The translations under genes were made by a program, and so were the position numbers. A stretch of 64,000 bases of DNA, from NCBI RefSeq assembly GCF_014269205.2, contig NZ_JABWRY020000001.1, positions 3,658,001 to 3,722,000 on the forward strand, given 5' to 3'. The DNA comes from Pseudomonas kermanshahensis (GTDB lineage Bacteria > Pseudomonadota > Gammaproteobacteria > Pseudomonadales > Pseudomonadaceae). Under the pieces are notes generated by a model. That model searched no databases and was not told the origin of the DNA. It was given only the letters and a program-made list of their open reading frames with translations. This document shows, one piece after another, positions 43,008-53,700 of the stretch; the first letter of the stretch is position 1; every line of letters starts with the position of its first letter.

Positions 43008-43222
43008 GCGGTAACACCCCTTGCAACAAACCCGCGAGTATAAACCCACGGCACACGCGGACGAACAAATGCCAGTCAGTCTCACTTAGTTCGTTTGGTT
43101 CTTTTCATATGCAAAAACATCACTTTAGCGCATAAACACACTCTGATATCGTTCCCCAGCTCCGAACCGGAGTGCGCGGCCGTGCGCGCGAATAGCTGCA
43201 TGCAGCCTGAGACAGGACTTTT

Positions 43223-44875
43223 ATGTACGTATACGACGAGTACGATCAGCGGATCATCGAGGACCGCGTCAAGCAGTTCCGTGATCAGACCCGCCGCTAC
43301 CTGGCCGGGGAGCTGAGCGAAGAAGAATTCCGCCCTCTGCGCCTGCAGAACGGCCTTTATATCCAACGTTTCGCCCCGATGCTGCGTGTCGCCGTGCCTT
43401 ATGGCCAGCTGAACGCGCGCCAGGTCCGCACACTGGCCAAGATCGCTCGCGACTACGACAAGGGCTACGCCCACATTTCCACCCGCCAGAACGTGCAGTT
43501 CAACTGGCCGGCGCTGGAAGACATCCCAGACATCCTCGCCGAACTGGCCACCGTGCAGATGCACGCGATCCAAACCAGCGGCAACTGCCTGCGCAACACC
43601 ACCACCGACCAGTTCGCCGGTGTTGCCGCAGATGAAATCATCGACCCGCGCCCTTGGTGCGAGATCGTCCGCCAGTGGACCACCTTCCACCCGGAATTCG
43701 CCTACCTGCCGCGCAAGTTCAAGATCGCCATCAACGGCTCGAAAGAAGACCGCGCGGCCATCGAAGTGCACGATATCGGCCTGGAGCCGGTGCGCAACGA
43801 AGCGGGCGAGCTGGGCTTCCGTGTGCTGGTTGGCGGCGGCCTGGGGCGTACCCCGGTGGTCGGCTCGTTCATCAACGAGTTCCTGCCTTGGCAGGACCTG
43901 ATCAGCTACCTGGACGCCATCCTGCGCGTGTACAACCGTTACGGTCGCCGTGACAACAAGTACAAGGCGCGGATCAAGATCCTGGTCAAGGCGCTGACGC
44001 CTGAAGTGTTCGCCGAAAAGGTCGAGGCCGAAATGGTCCACCTGCGCGGCGGCAACAGCACCCTGACCGAAGAGGAAGTACAGCGTGTTTCGCGCCACTT
44101 CGTCGACCCGGACTACCTGGCCCTGGACAACGTCGACTACAGCGCCCAAGACGCCGAAGCCCCAGGTTTCGCCCGCTGGCGCTCGCGCAACACCCGCGCC
44201 CACAAGCGCCCTGGCTATGTGGCCGTGACCTTGTCGCTCAAGCCTACCGGCGTTGCCCCTGGCGACCTGACCGACAAGCAACTGGACGCCGTGGCGGACC
44301 TCGCCGAGCGCTACAGCTTCGGCTTCCTGCGCACCTCGCACGAGCAGAACATCATCCTCGCCGACGTTGAGCAACGCCAGCTGCACGCCCTGTGGCTGGA
44401 GCTGCGCGAAGGTGGCTTCGCCACGCCGAACATCGGCCTGCTGACCGACATCATCTGCTGCCCGGGCGGTGACTACTGCTCGCTGGCCAACGCCAAGTCG
44501 ATCCCGATCGCCGAATCCATCCAGCGCCGTTTCGACGACCTGGATTACCTGTTCGACATCGGCGAGATCGACCTGAACATCTCCGGTTGCATGAACGCCT
44601 GCGGCCACCACCACGTGGGCCACATCGGCATCCTCGGCGTGGACAAGAAAGGCGAGGAGTTCTACCAGGTGTCCTTGGGCGGCAACGCTGCGCGTGACGC
44701 GAGCCTGGGCAAGATCCTCGGCCCATCCTTCGCCCAGGACGCCATGGCCGATGTGATTGAAAAGCTGATCGCCGTGTACGTAGAACAGCGTACCGAGGAA
44801 GAGCGTTTCATCGACACCTACCAGCGTATCGGCATCGACCCCTTCAAGGAACGCGTCTATGCAGCGAATCATTAA
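43223..44875 (+). CDS. cysI: Nitrite/sulfite reductase, siroheme [4Fe-4S] hemoprotein
   Basis: 550 residues. Two ferredoxin-like and two siroheme-binding repeats; the cluster ligands are CCPGGDYC and SGCMNACGHHH. NTTTDQF and the tandem repeat pattern match the sulfite reductase (CysI) group. It reduces sulfite to sulfide in cysteine synthesis. AGGA lies five bases before ATG. It overlaps the DUF934 gene by 17 bp, so they are co-transcribed. The 215-bp upstream region is a likely CysB target, but I cannot identify a site with certainty. Confidence 0.95.
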   Translation: MYVYDEYDQRIIEDRVKQFRDQTRRYLAGELSEEEFRPLRLQNGLYIQRFAPMLRVAVPYGQLNARQVRTLAKIARDYDKGYAHISTRQNVQFNWPALEDIPDILAELATVQMHAIQTSGNCLRNTTTDQFAGVAADEIIDPRPWCEIVRQWTTFHPEFAYLPRKFKIAINGSKEDRAAIEVHDIGLEPVRNEAGELGFRVLVGGGLGRTPVVGSFINEFLPWQDLISYLDAILRVYNRYGRRDNKYKARIKILVKALTPEVFAEKVEAEMVHLRGGNSTLTEEEVQRVSRHFVDPDYLALDNVDYSAQDAEAPGFARWRSRNTRAHKRPGYVAVTLSLKPTGVAPGDLTDKQLDAVADLAERYSFGFLRTSHEQNIILADVEQRQLHALWLELREGGFATPNIGLLTDIICCPGGDYCSLANAKSIPIAESIQRRFDDLDYLFDIGEIDLNISGCMNACGHHHVGHIGILGVDKKGEEFYQVSLGGNAARDASLGKILGPSFAQDAMADVIEKLIAVYVEQRTEEERFIDTYQRIGIDPFKERVYAANH

Positions 44876-45353
44876 AAACAACCAGATCGTCGACGAAACC
44901 TGGCACCTGCTGCCCAAGGAAACGTCGTTCGACGAGTTGACCAACTGCGACGACTACATCGTCCCGCTGCAACTGTGGCGCGACCATGCCCACGTGCTCA
45001 AGGCCCGCGACGGCGGCCTGGGCATCTGGCTGGACAGCGACGAAGAAGCGGAAGAGATCGGCGAAGACGTGCAGCACTTCCAGGTCATCGCCTTGAACTT
45101 CCCGGCGTTCACCGACGGGCGCAGTTATTCCAACGCGCGCCTGCTGCGTGACCGCTACAAGTTCACCGGTGAGCTGCGCGCCATAGGCGACGTGCTGCGC
45201 GACCAGCTGTTCTTCATGGCCCGTTGTGGCTTCGATGCGTTTGCCATCCGTGCCGACAAGGACCCGGAAGACGCTCTGCAAAGCCTGAAGGACTTCTCGG
45301 TGACCTACCAGGCCGCCGCCGACCAGCCGCTGCCGCTGTTCCGCCGCCGCTGA
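44859..45353 (+). CDS. DUF934 protein, CysI partner
   Basis: 164 residues. MQRIIKNNQIVDETWHLL, VPLQLWRDHAHVL, FPAFTDGRSYSNARLLRDRYKFTGELRAIGDVLRDQLFFMARCGFDAF are typical of DUF934. The gene is almost always next to cysI in proteobacteria and is thought to support sulfite reductase. It overlaps cysI by 17 bp. A hairpin follows. Confidence 0.9.
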   Translation: MQRIIKNNQIVDETWHLLPKETSFDELTNCDDYIVPLQLWRDHAHVLKARDGGLGIWLDSDEEAEEIGEDVQHFQVIALNFPAFTDGRSYSNARLLRDRYKFTGELRAIGDVLRDQLFFMARCGFDAFAIRADKDPEDALQSLKDFSVTYQAAADQPLPLFRRR

Positions 45354-45362
45354 TCTTCATCA

Positions 45363-45392
45363 CCCCTGGCCCGCGCTCTGGCGGGTCAGGGG
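45363..45392 (+). terminator. Terminator after cysI-DUF934 operon
   Basis: CCCCTGGCCCGC pairs with GGCGGGTCAGGGG at 45380-45392 (minor mismatch), 10 bases after the stop, then GCGTTGTTG. The next gene is convergent (stop at 45426). Confidence 0.65.
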
Positions 45393-45425
45393 CGTTGTTG
45401 CACACCCCTCTTCAACCACCGCCCG

Positions 45426-48400
45426 TCAGCCCCTGCGCCCCGGTGGCTTCCTGGTCACGCTCACCTCCCCCGCTTCTGCCGCCCGCGCCCACTCTGCTTG
45501 CAGACGCGCCAGCGCATTGCGCACCCGCGCCATGACCGCCTCGCTTAAGTGGTTCTGCTCAAGATTTACGGTCTCCGGATGGGCCTCTATCCAGCCGAGC
45601 GCCTCCTCGCTCAGTGCCGCGATACGGTTGCCACGCAAGTCCACGACCATGTCGGGATGACGCTGCAGCAACGCCAGGGGCACACTGCGCAAGCCGGTCG
45701 CGCGTAGCGACAAGTAGCGCAGTTGCACGTTGTAGTGCAGCCTAGGCGCCATGCCCAACGGGTTACCCTCCAGGCTCAGGACTTGCAACCGGGAGAACCA
45801 TTCCAGCCGCAACTCGCTTTGGGCGTCCAAAACAATCGCGTTGTCGCGCAGATCCAGACGGGTCAAGCGGCCGAGGCCATTCAGTTGTTCCGGTACGCGG
45901 GTCAGCCGATTAGCACTGAGGTTGAGGATGCTTAGCCGGGCAAGGTTGCCAAGGCTGCGTGGCACATCGTTCAGCAGGTTGCCACCCAGCTGCAGGTTTT
46001 CAAGGTTCGGCAGTTGCCCTGCGCGGTCATCCAGCACAGCGATTTGATTGAAGGAAAGGTCGAGGCTGGCCAGGTGCTCCAACTGCTCGATACCGGCCGG
46101 CAACTCGACAAACTGATTGCCACTGAGGTCCAGGTCCGTCAGTTGCCTGGCATTGCCCAAACCGTCCAAGGTCTCGAGCAGATTACCGCCCAGGTACAAC
46201 CTGCGCAGGCGTGGCAGATGCTCAAGCCCCTCGAAGGTCGAGAGCTGATTGCCTGTGAGGTCGACGTCCTCCAGGTTGGGGAAGCGGCGCAGGAAGTCGC
46301 CGCTGAGCGTGGCAAGCTGCTGGTTGCGTAGCGACAATGCGCGCAGGCGTTCGAACTGGATGCCGGCCGGCAGCTCGGGAAGCGAACTGACCGCCAACCC
46401 ATCGGAGGATGAGCCCAGAGACGGCAGTTCATCACGGTAATTCGACTGCCAGGCTTCGCGCAGCACACCGGCGACGTACGACCGCGCCGCATACTCCGGT
46501 TCACTTGGCTGCCCGCGCCAGGCCTCGAGGCTGTGTTCAAGCTGCCGCGACAAATGTGCATAGGCAAGGGTACCGGGCCCATGCGGGGGTTCAAGCCGAT
46601 ACCAGCTCCACGGGTTGCCACGCGCAAGGGTCAACGTGAGTACCTGCTCCTCTTCCCTGCGCTGGGCGACGATCGCATTGACCGGCCCACTTGGCGCATG
46701 GTCCTGGCCCGGCTCTGGCACCAGCGCGGCCAGACGCGCACCGTACCTGCGGCGAATGGCTGCAAACTGCGCGCTGTATTCGACCCGCACGTGGTCCTGC
46801 CAGAACGTCTGCTGCACCAGGAACTGGCTGAGCGCTTCTGGCGTCTCGGCCCGGTGCACGGCAGCCTCGGCCTCGGCCAGGTCGCCCAGCGTTACTGTAT
46901 CGACGTGCTGAAGGTCCAGGTAGGTCGGCTGGCCATAGAGGCTCAACGGCTCTGCAAGCCCCACCCGGAATGCCATGTAAATGTCGTCCTGATCGCGTTG
47001 GCCTGGCCGCCCTTGCAAGCGCTCGATGTGCTGTGCGGCAAAGCGGTCGACCTGATCGAGCCTGAACAGCTCACGGCCGAGGTTGCGCAACTCACGCTCA
47101 ACTCGCCGACCACGCATGCCATCGGTGCGCAAGGCAACTTGCAGCCTGATGACCAACACATCGAGGTCGGCCCGCCCGCGCGGAATGGCGGCCTGCTCGA
47201 ACACTGCACGCCGCACATGGGTATGGTGAAACATGGCATTGAGCAATTCACCGACGCGACGCCGCATACCCTGCGCTTGCCGAGTAAAGTCTTCGGCGTG
47301 CAGCAGTTCTGCGAGGTACCCAAAGAACGCATCGCTGTCGGCTTCAGCCCTTAACGCCTCCCACTGCCCGCGACGACGGGCGGCTTCCGCCTCGCTCAGC
47401 CCCTCGAACCATTGTTCATGCTCATTTACCCTTTCCACGACCGGCGGGGGCGGAGCAACATTTAAACGCTCAAGCGCAACCGCAGACAACGGGTTGCCGT
47501 GTAAACGCACGCTGTCGGGGTTGGCCCGCAGCAAGGGGGCCTGCGCCTCACTGACGTCAACGATGCGATTGTGACTGAGATCGACCCATTCAAGGTTCGC
47601 CATGTGCGAGGTGTCGGGCATGGCTGTCAGCCGGTTTCGCGACAGGTCCAGTTGGTTTACGCGCGGGAAACGAGCGAGGAAGTCGGCGTTGACCTCAGTC
47701 AGCTCCAGGTTGCGCAGCGTCAACGTGGTCACATGATCGAAATTCACTGCGGGCGGAAGGTCGGGCAGGCTGCCCAACCGTGTGCCTTCAAGGACCAGTA
47801 TGGGGTTGCCACTGGCATCACGTACACGCCGCTGCCAGGCATGCCGAATCCGCCGTGCCATGCGTGCGCGTCTGATCAATTGGATCGGCCCGGACGATTG
47901 CCGGCGCCAGCGCCCTAGCGCCTGATCCAGTGCACGCTGCTCTTCGCACAGGCGCAGGTAGTAGTTCCACGGGGTGAGCCCCTGCTCGCGGGCGGTATTG
48001 TTGAAGGCTTCGAGGGCGCTGTCGTCATAGTCGGGAAACAACCGCTGAATACCCCGGCGCAGTGCGCGATTGCTGCTTTCGCCACGGCCGCTCAGGGGGT
48101 AGCCCAGGCGACCATCGCCCAGCCGCACCGGTGGCCGGAAGCCTAGCCCGACGGGCGCCATGCCCAGCAGCGTGGCGACCTTGTCGCGCTGCTCGCTGGC
48201 CCACTTCGACAAGGCATCGGCCAGTGTCTGCGGGGACTCGCTGGCTTCACCCAGGGCCCGCCGCTGCCACGGGTCGAGCTGCAGCAACAGCGCCTGGAAC
48301 AGGCTGTCCTCGGCATTGGCCGCGGGCAAGGCGCGCCCGTAGGCATCCAGGGCCTGATAGCCCTTGGCCGTTCTGAGCACGCTGCGCACCTCAGTGGCTG

Positions 48401-50642
48401 CCTGTGCACCCGCCCAGGCGGTCCGTTCGCCGGTCAGCGTGCCGCTGCGCAGCTCTATGCGCACGCCTCGCCACGGCGCACGATCGGCAATCAAGGCCAA
48501 GGCCAGTTGCTCGCTGTCGCGATTGAGCGCTGCCGCCTGCAGCAGGCCTGCACAGGCGCGGTCCAGGCGCGTATCCCGTAGGTACCAGCGCGCCTGCTCG
48601 GCCAAGGCCAGCGGGACGCGCTGGCGTGCTTGCAGGTGCTCGACCTGCGCCTCGGTAGCATGCTCGATGATCTCCCTGGCCACGTTCACAGTGAGCCCGG
48701 GAAAGTCACGCTGCAACAGGGCTTCGTCCGCCGTGGGGGGCGTTTGCTGCGCCTGTAGGTGACGCTCGAAGCCTTCGTCCCGCAACCAGGGCAACTGGTC
48801 ATGCAGTTGATGACGCTGCACGGCATCCAGCAGCCGCGCGGGGGGCGGTGCATGTTCTACATGCAGCCGGCGCAGTCGGCCCTCATCGAGCCCGGTTGCG
48901 CGCAACACTTCATGGGCCACCTGGTCATCAAGGTGCGCCAGGTCATGGCCCAGGTCGCGCAACAACTGAGCGCTCCCCTGCCACTCGTGGGGGTGTTCGA
49001 GTTCATGCTGCCAGCCACCGGCATCATTGCCCTCAAGCAAGGGCGCATAGGCATCGGCGCGGACAGGGTGGCGGATGTGCCGTTCCTGCGATTCAGCGTC
49101 CAGCTCGGTCAAGTGCCTTGCTAGCGGTGTTCGCAGGTACTCTCGCCCCTCTGCCACGGTAAGTTGACCCAGAGCGCCTGGCCCCTCGACGGCATATCCG
49201 GGGAGCTCGGGGTCGCACAGTTTCAACCCGTGCTGACTGGTCTGTACGGGGACCCATTCATCGACCACGGCTGCACGGGCCAAGCGATGCGAGGCAGTAC
49301 CCGCGCCGACATTGGCTGCTGTCATGATCAGCGTCTCGGCCACGGCATAGGCATGCTCCAGTGCGCCCTGGCGGTCACCGAGCTGCCAATCGGCATACCC
49401 CTCGTACACCTCGTCCGCCACCTGCAGCGCTGTAATGCCCAACAACGGCAACGCTAGCACCGGCAAGGCGAAACTCGCCAAGCCCAGTGCATCCAGAGCA
49501 AAGCTCTGGCAGAAATGCAAACGTCGGTCCCGCGCCTGGGCATCCACGGCGGCCGTGGGCACGGCATGCACCTTGGCGTTGTCCAGCAGGGTATCGATCT
49601 GTTGCTTGCGCAAGTGCTCGAACAACGGCAGCTCGATCGCCTCGTGGCGGCCGTCGAGCTGAACGGGGGCATTCTGGCCCGCACGCTTCAACGCATGGTC
49701 CACGGCTCGCGTGTAGGCTTCTCGGTCTCGCTCACCGATGAATCGTTGGAAGAACTCGACGTACTTCGGCAAGCGGAACTGTTTGCCCAAGGTCAGGAAT
49801 AGCAAGTCCCAGGAGGCGAACCAGGTCAATGGGCCGTGAGGGTCATCGGGGATCCAACACAGCACGCCCTCCTGGTCAGCATGACGAACCTGAAAGGCCA
49901 CGGCCCCTCGCACCCGTAGGCCAAACACCCTGACCTGCCGCGGCTCGAACCCGGCGATCGCTGACTTGGTCGCGACCACGGCCAGCAGCGGCGCACATTG
50001 CTCACAGGCATGCGCCACGATCTCTCCATTGACCAGTGACTGTCGCAGAGCGGCCTCCAGGCTTGCGCGAAAGCCCTCCTCCATCAACGCTTCGATGTGC
50101 CGGCCAGCCTCCCCGCCTGGAGTCAACTGTCCCCGCAGGTAAGCTTGGTATTGGCCACCCAGGTCGAGCGAGCGGCACAATACGGTGAACGCGTTGGGCG
50201 ACAGGCCGAGGGCTTGCCCCCCGCTGTCCAACACCGCACTCCCCTGCATGAGCCCAGTGGCGAGGGTTTCGCCCTCGGTGAAGTTGTGCAGTGCCGACTG
50301 CAGCAGGCTGTGCTGGTAGACCTGCGCTTTGACCCCATCCGGGATGTGGGCAATGTATGAAGGAAAACGCTGTAAGGTTCTGCGCCGCAGGGTGGCCTGG
50401 CGCACATCGAGTGTCAGCTGGTGTTGCTCCTGCAATGCGTGTTGCAGCAAAGGCGCGGCAAACGCATCCAATGGCGTGATCCGTGCCAACAAGCCGTGCA
50501 GCTCATGCTGTACCTGCTGCTGCCAGCGCTGGCTTTCGTGCAGGGCGTAGAGGGTCTCCAGCGAGGCCGTCGTCAGCCAGGCGGGCAAGCGGCTGGCGAT
50601 CAGGGCGTCGGTGGAGTCGTTGGCAAAGGGTAGATCTGGCAT
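45426..50642 (-). CDS. Giant DUF6543 - LRR protein with internal NEL-like module lacking the catalytic Cys
   Basis: 1738 residues from ATG at 50642 (AAGGAG six bases upstream). N-terminal DUF6543-like half with a hydrophobic helix pair near 390-460 and the family phrase GRLGYPLSGRGE near 855. LRR block 1 is at about 965-1085. A NEL-like module follows at about 1090-1360: helical spacing resembles the 15760 gene (LGRELFRLDQVDRFA..., MAFRVGLAEPLSL), but the segment RAVFEQAAIPRGRADLDVLVIRLQ replaces C-x-D and the module has no Cys. LRR block 2 (about 1420-1695, over ten units) ends the protein. It is the last of three tandem paralogues. Confidence 0.82.
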   Translation of the reverse strand: MPDLPFANDSTDALIASRLPAWLTTASLETLYALHESQRWQQQVQHELHGLLARITPLDAFAAPLLQHALQEQHQLTLDVRQATLRRRTLQRFPSYIAHIPDGVKAQVYQHSLLQSALHNFTEGETLATGLMQGSAVLDSGGQALGLSPNAFTVLCRSLDLGGQYQAYLRGQLTPGGEAGRHIEALMEEGFRASLEAALRQSLVNGEIVAHACEQCAPLLAVVATKSAIAGFEPRQVRVFGLRVRGAVAFQVRHADQEGVLCWIPDDPHGPLTWFASWDLLFLTLGKQFRLPKYVEFFQRFIGERDREAYTRAVDHALKRAGQNAPVQLDGRHEAIELPLFEHLRKQQIDTLLDNAKVHAVPTAAVDAQARDRRLHFCQSFALDALGLASFALPVLALPLLGITALQVADEVYEGYADWQLGDRQGALEHAYAVAETLIMTAANVGAGTASHRLARAAVVDEWVPVQTSQHGLKLCDPELPGYAVEGPGALGQLTVAEGREYLRTPLARHLTELDAESQERHIRHPVRADAYAPLLEGNDAGGWQHELEHPHEWQGSAQLLRDLGHDLAHLDDQVAHEVLRATGLDEGRLRRLHVEHAPPPARLLDAVQRHQLHDQLPWLRDEGFERHLQAQQTPPTADEALLQRDFPGLTVNVAREIIEHATEAQVEHLQARQRVPLALAEQARWYLRDTRLDRACAGLLQAAALNRDSEQLALALIADRAPWRGVRIELRSGTLTGERTAWAGAQAATEVRSVLRTAKGYQALDAYGRALPAANAEDSLFQALLLQLDPWQRRALGEASESPQTLADALSKWASEQRDKVATLLGMAPVGLGFRPPVRLGDGRLGYPLSGRGESSNRALRRGIQRLFPDYDDSALEAFNNTAREQGLTPWNYYLRLCEEQRALDQALGRWRRQSSGPIQLIRRARMARRIRHAWQRRVRDASGNPILVLEGTRLGSLPDLPPAVNFDHVTTLTLRNLELTEVNADFLARFPRVNQLDLSRNRLTAMPDTSHMANLEWVDLSHNRIVDVSEAQAPLLRANPDSVRLHGNPLSAVALERLNVAPPPPVVERVNEHEQWFEGLSEAEAARRRGQWEALRAEADSDAFFGYLAELLHAEDFTRQAQGMRRRVGELLNAMFHHTHVRRAVFEQAAIPRGRADLDVLVIRLQVALRTDGMRGRRVERELRNLGRELFRLDQVDRFAAQHIERLQGRPGQRDQDDIYMAFRVGLAEPLSLYGQPTYLDLQHVDTVTLGDLAEAEAAVHRAETPEALSQFLVQQTFWQDHVRVEYSAQFAAIRRRYGARLAALVPEPGQDHAPSGPVNAIVAQRREEEQVLTLTLARGNPWSWYRLEPPHGPGTLAYAHLSRQLEHSLEAWRGQPSEPEYAARSYVAGVLREAWQSNYRDELPSLGSSSDGLAVSSLPELPAGIQFERLRALSLRNQQLATLSGDFLRRFPNLEDVDLTGNQLSTFEGLEHLPRLRRLYLGGNLLETLDGLGNARQLTDLDLSGNQFVELPAGIEQLEHLASLDLSFNQIAVLDDRAGQLPNLENLQLGGNLLNDVPRSLGNLARLSILNLSANRLTRVPEQLNGLGRLTRLDLRDNAIVLDAQSELRLEWFSRLQVLSLEGNPLGMAPRLHYNVQLRYLSLRATGLRSVPLALLQRHPDMVVDLRGNRIAALSEEALGWIEAHPETVNLEQNHLSEAVMARVRNALARLQAEWARAAEAGEVSVTRKPPGRRG

Positions 50643-50731
50643 CGCAGGCTCCTTGGGCCGGAGCTGCGATTGCATCAGGGTAGAGCGAGGCGCTTGCGGT
50701 AACTATGCAAAGCACCCCGCCCGCAGCGGCG

Positions 50732-53700
50732 TCAGCCGCGTTGGCTCAGCGTGTCAAACTGTGCCCACGCAGCACGCCAACGCGCCAGGTCCTGCTCATC
50801 CAGGGGGTTGTTGTTCAGGTTGAGTCGGTTGGGGTGTTGCCGCATCCACCCCAATGCCCGCTCGCTCAGCTCGACGATCAGGTTGTCGGCAAGGTCGACG
50901 TACACCTGTGTATGACGCTGCAGAAACGCCAAGGGGAATTCTCTCAGGCCGGTCGAGCGCAGCGACAGATGGCGCAGGTGGTCGAGGTTGCGCAGTGGCG
51001 GAATCATGCCTATAGGGTTGCCCTTCAAACTCAACGTTCGCAGTTCGCTGAACGCTTCCAGGCGTTGGCCGCCTGCCACGTCGATGACGATCTGGTTGTC
51101 CGCCAGGTACAGCTCGGTGAGTTGCCGCAACCGCTCCAGGCCCTCGGGTATCGCATCTAGCTGGTTGCCACGCAAATTGAGGACCCTCAAGCCAGGCATG
51201 TTGCCAATCACCGCAGGTACGCTGCTGATGCTGTTCTCAGCCAGGTTCAACTGCAACAGCCTACTCAGCCCGCTCAATGTGCCCGGCAGCTCGCTAAGGC
51301 GATTGCCGGAAAGCTCCAGCTGGGTCAGACCGACCATGCGATCGATACCTGCCGGCAGCAACGTGAACTGGTTGTTGCTCAGGTTAAGGTACTGCAGCCG
51401 GATCAACCGGTGAATGTGCTCGGGAAGTGCTGACAGCAGGTTGTCACTGAGGTCCAGTTGGGTCAGCAGCGTCAGGCCCTGCACACCATCAAGCGCGGCC
51501 AGCTGGTTGCGCCGCAGGTCCAGGCGCGTGAGCCGGGTCAGGGTTGCCAAACCGGGCACCTCTGTGAGCGCGTTGTCGTTCACGATCAGTTGGGTCAACG
51601 ACGACAGGTGCTGCACCCCCTCAAGGGTGGTCAACCGGTTGTGCTGCGCATCCAGGCTGATCAAGCGATGCAGGCTGCCTAGCCCGGGCACCTCAGTCAA
51701 TCGGTTGCCACTCAGTTGCAAGCTTCGCAACTGAGGGAAGCGGCCGAGGAAATCCCCCTCCAGCGCACTCAGCCCGATATTGCTCAGGCACAGTCTGTGC
51801 AGGTGCCCAAAGTGAAGATCTGCTGGCAGCACGGGCAGGTTGCCCACAGGCTCGTTCCGTACGATCAACTCATCAACCCCGCCAGGGCCATAGAAATGCG
51901 GCTCCCAGGCTTCGCGAATCATTTGCCCAACGCGCTGACGGCGATGGTAATTCACGGCCGTGGCCTGCCCCCGCCAGGCACGCAAGCTCAGGTCGAGCCG
52001 TTCGACCTGCCTGGCCAGTTCACTGAAGGCTGCCCAGACCGTGCGCCCTGGCCTTTGCGACAGTTGCAGCGCCAGCCACATCACATCCTGAGCAGGGCGA
52101 TGCGGAAACAACTGGTGCAGCCCGGCACGAATGGACTGGCGAGCCTGTATGTCAGCGGTGGTCAGGACCTGACCGCGCGGTAAGCGCAGGGCATCGCCGC
52201 CACTCAGCGGGTAGCCCAGTCGACCATCGCCCAAGCGCACAGGCGGACGTATCACACCCGCTTTCTTCACCATGCCTAGCAATGATGCTGCGCGCTCGCG
52301 TTGCTCCGCGGCCCGCACGGCCAAGGCATGCCCAAGCTGCTCGCCAGTGAGCCCTCCCTCGCCCAGCACCTGCTTTTGCGCCTCATCGAGGTGCCACCAC
52401 AGTGCCTGGAACAGGCTGTCATTTTCGCTGCCCAAGGGCAGCGCGCCGCCTAATGCAGGCAACGCCTGGTAACCCTGGCCACGCCTGAGGACGTAACGTA
52501 CGTCAGTGGCCCCTTCTGCACCGATATGGGCGAGCAAGTCCCCACTCAGGCTGTCGTTGCGCAGCTCGACCCGGACAGTTTGTGCCCATGGCGCCGCATC
52601 AGCCAGCAGGCCCAATGCTAACCGCTCGGTGTCCGCATTCACCGCAGCCGCTTGATAGAAGCCTGCGCAGGCACGGTCCAGGCGACTGTCACGCAACAGC
52701 CAGCGCGCTTCGCTGGCCAGCGCAAGCGGCACGCGCTGTGTGCCGATCATGCGCTCCACCTCTTCAGGCCCGACGCGCTGGGTGATCTCCCGCGCACAGC
52801 GCGGGGTAAGCCCGGGGAAGTCACGCTTCAACAGCTGCTCTGCCGCCTCCAAGGGGCGCTGCAGGCCACTCAAGTGCAGCTCGAACGCATCGCCGTGCAA
52901 TTCAGGGTACTGCGCATGCAACTGGTAGCGCTGCAAGGCATCATGCAGCCGCGCCGGTGCTGGCGCATGCTCAAGGTGCAGACGCCGCAGGCGCGCCTCA
53001 TCAAATCCGGTCGTGTGCATGACATGCTCGGCCGTCAGGGGGTCGAGCGCGGCCCACGCGCTGTTCAAGCGCTGCATCAACGGCGTCGCCCCTTGCCAGT
53101 GCTGCGGGGTTTCCAACTGATGACGCCAACCGCCCTCACCGTTGCTGTCGAGCCAGGGCGAGTAGGCGTTCGGTCTGCTGGGGTGCTGAATACGCAAGCC
53201 CGTGCCTTGCGCATCTTCGACTACCTGGTAGGTCGCCAGATGGGTGCGCAGCCGTATCTGCCCGGCCAAACGTGTACGCTCGCCAACGGCCAGCCCCAAC
53301 TGCGGCACCGCGTAGCCGGGTAATTCGGCATCGATCAGGCGAACCTCGTCGTTTGCCTTCAACACCGGCACCAACCCATCAACGTACGCCGAACGCTCGA
53401 TCAATCGTCCCGCCACGAGCCCAATCGATGCCACAGCAATGCCGGCAACCAGGTTTTCGGCAACGCCCCACAAGTGGTTCAACGCCCCTTCACGGTCACC
53501 TAGCTTCCAATCTGCATAACCTTCATAGACTTCGTCAGCGATCTGCAAGGCAGCGATGCCCAACAGCGGCAGGCCAAGAACAGGGACAAACAGGCTGGCC
53601 AACCCCAAGAGATCGAACCCTGCGCTGGCATAGTCGCCCATGCGTCGTTCCCGCTCAGCCTGGTCCGCCTCGGCAGTTGGCGTGGCCAGTACACGCGCAT

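Noticed and set aside
43008..43222. Riboswitch or CysB site before cysI
   Set aside because: AT-rich leader with a small GC-rich hairpin is visible, but no riboswitch consensus, and a CysB site cannot be named with confidence by eye.
43082..44944. Minus-strand open frame of 620 codons across cysI
   Set aside because: Antisense shadow of cysI caused by codon bias; no start context or domain.
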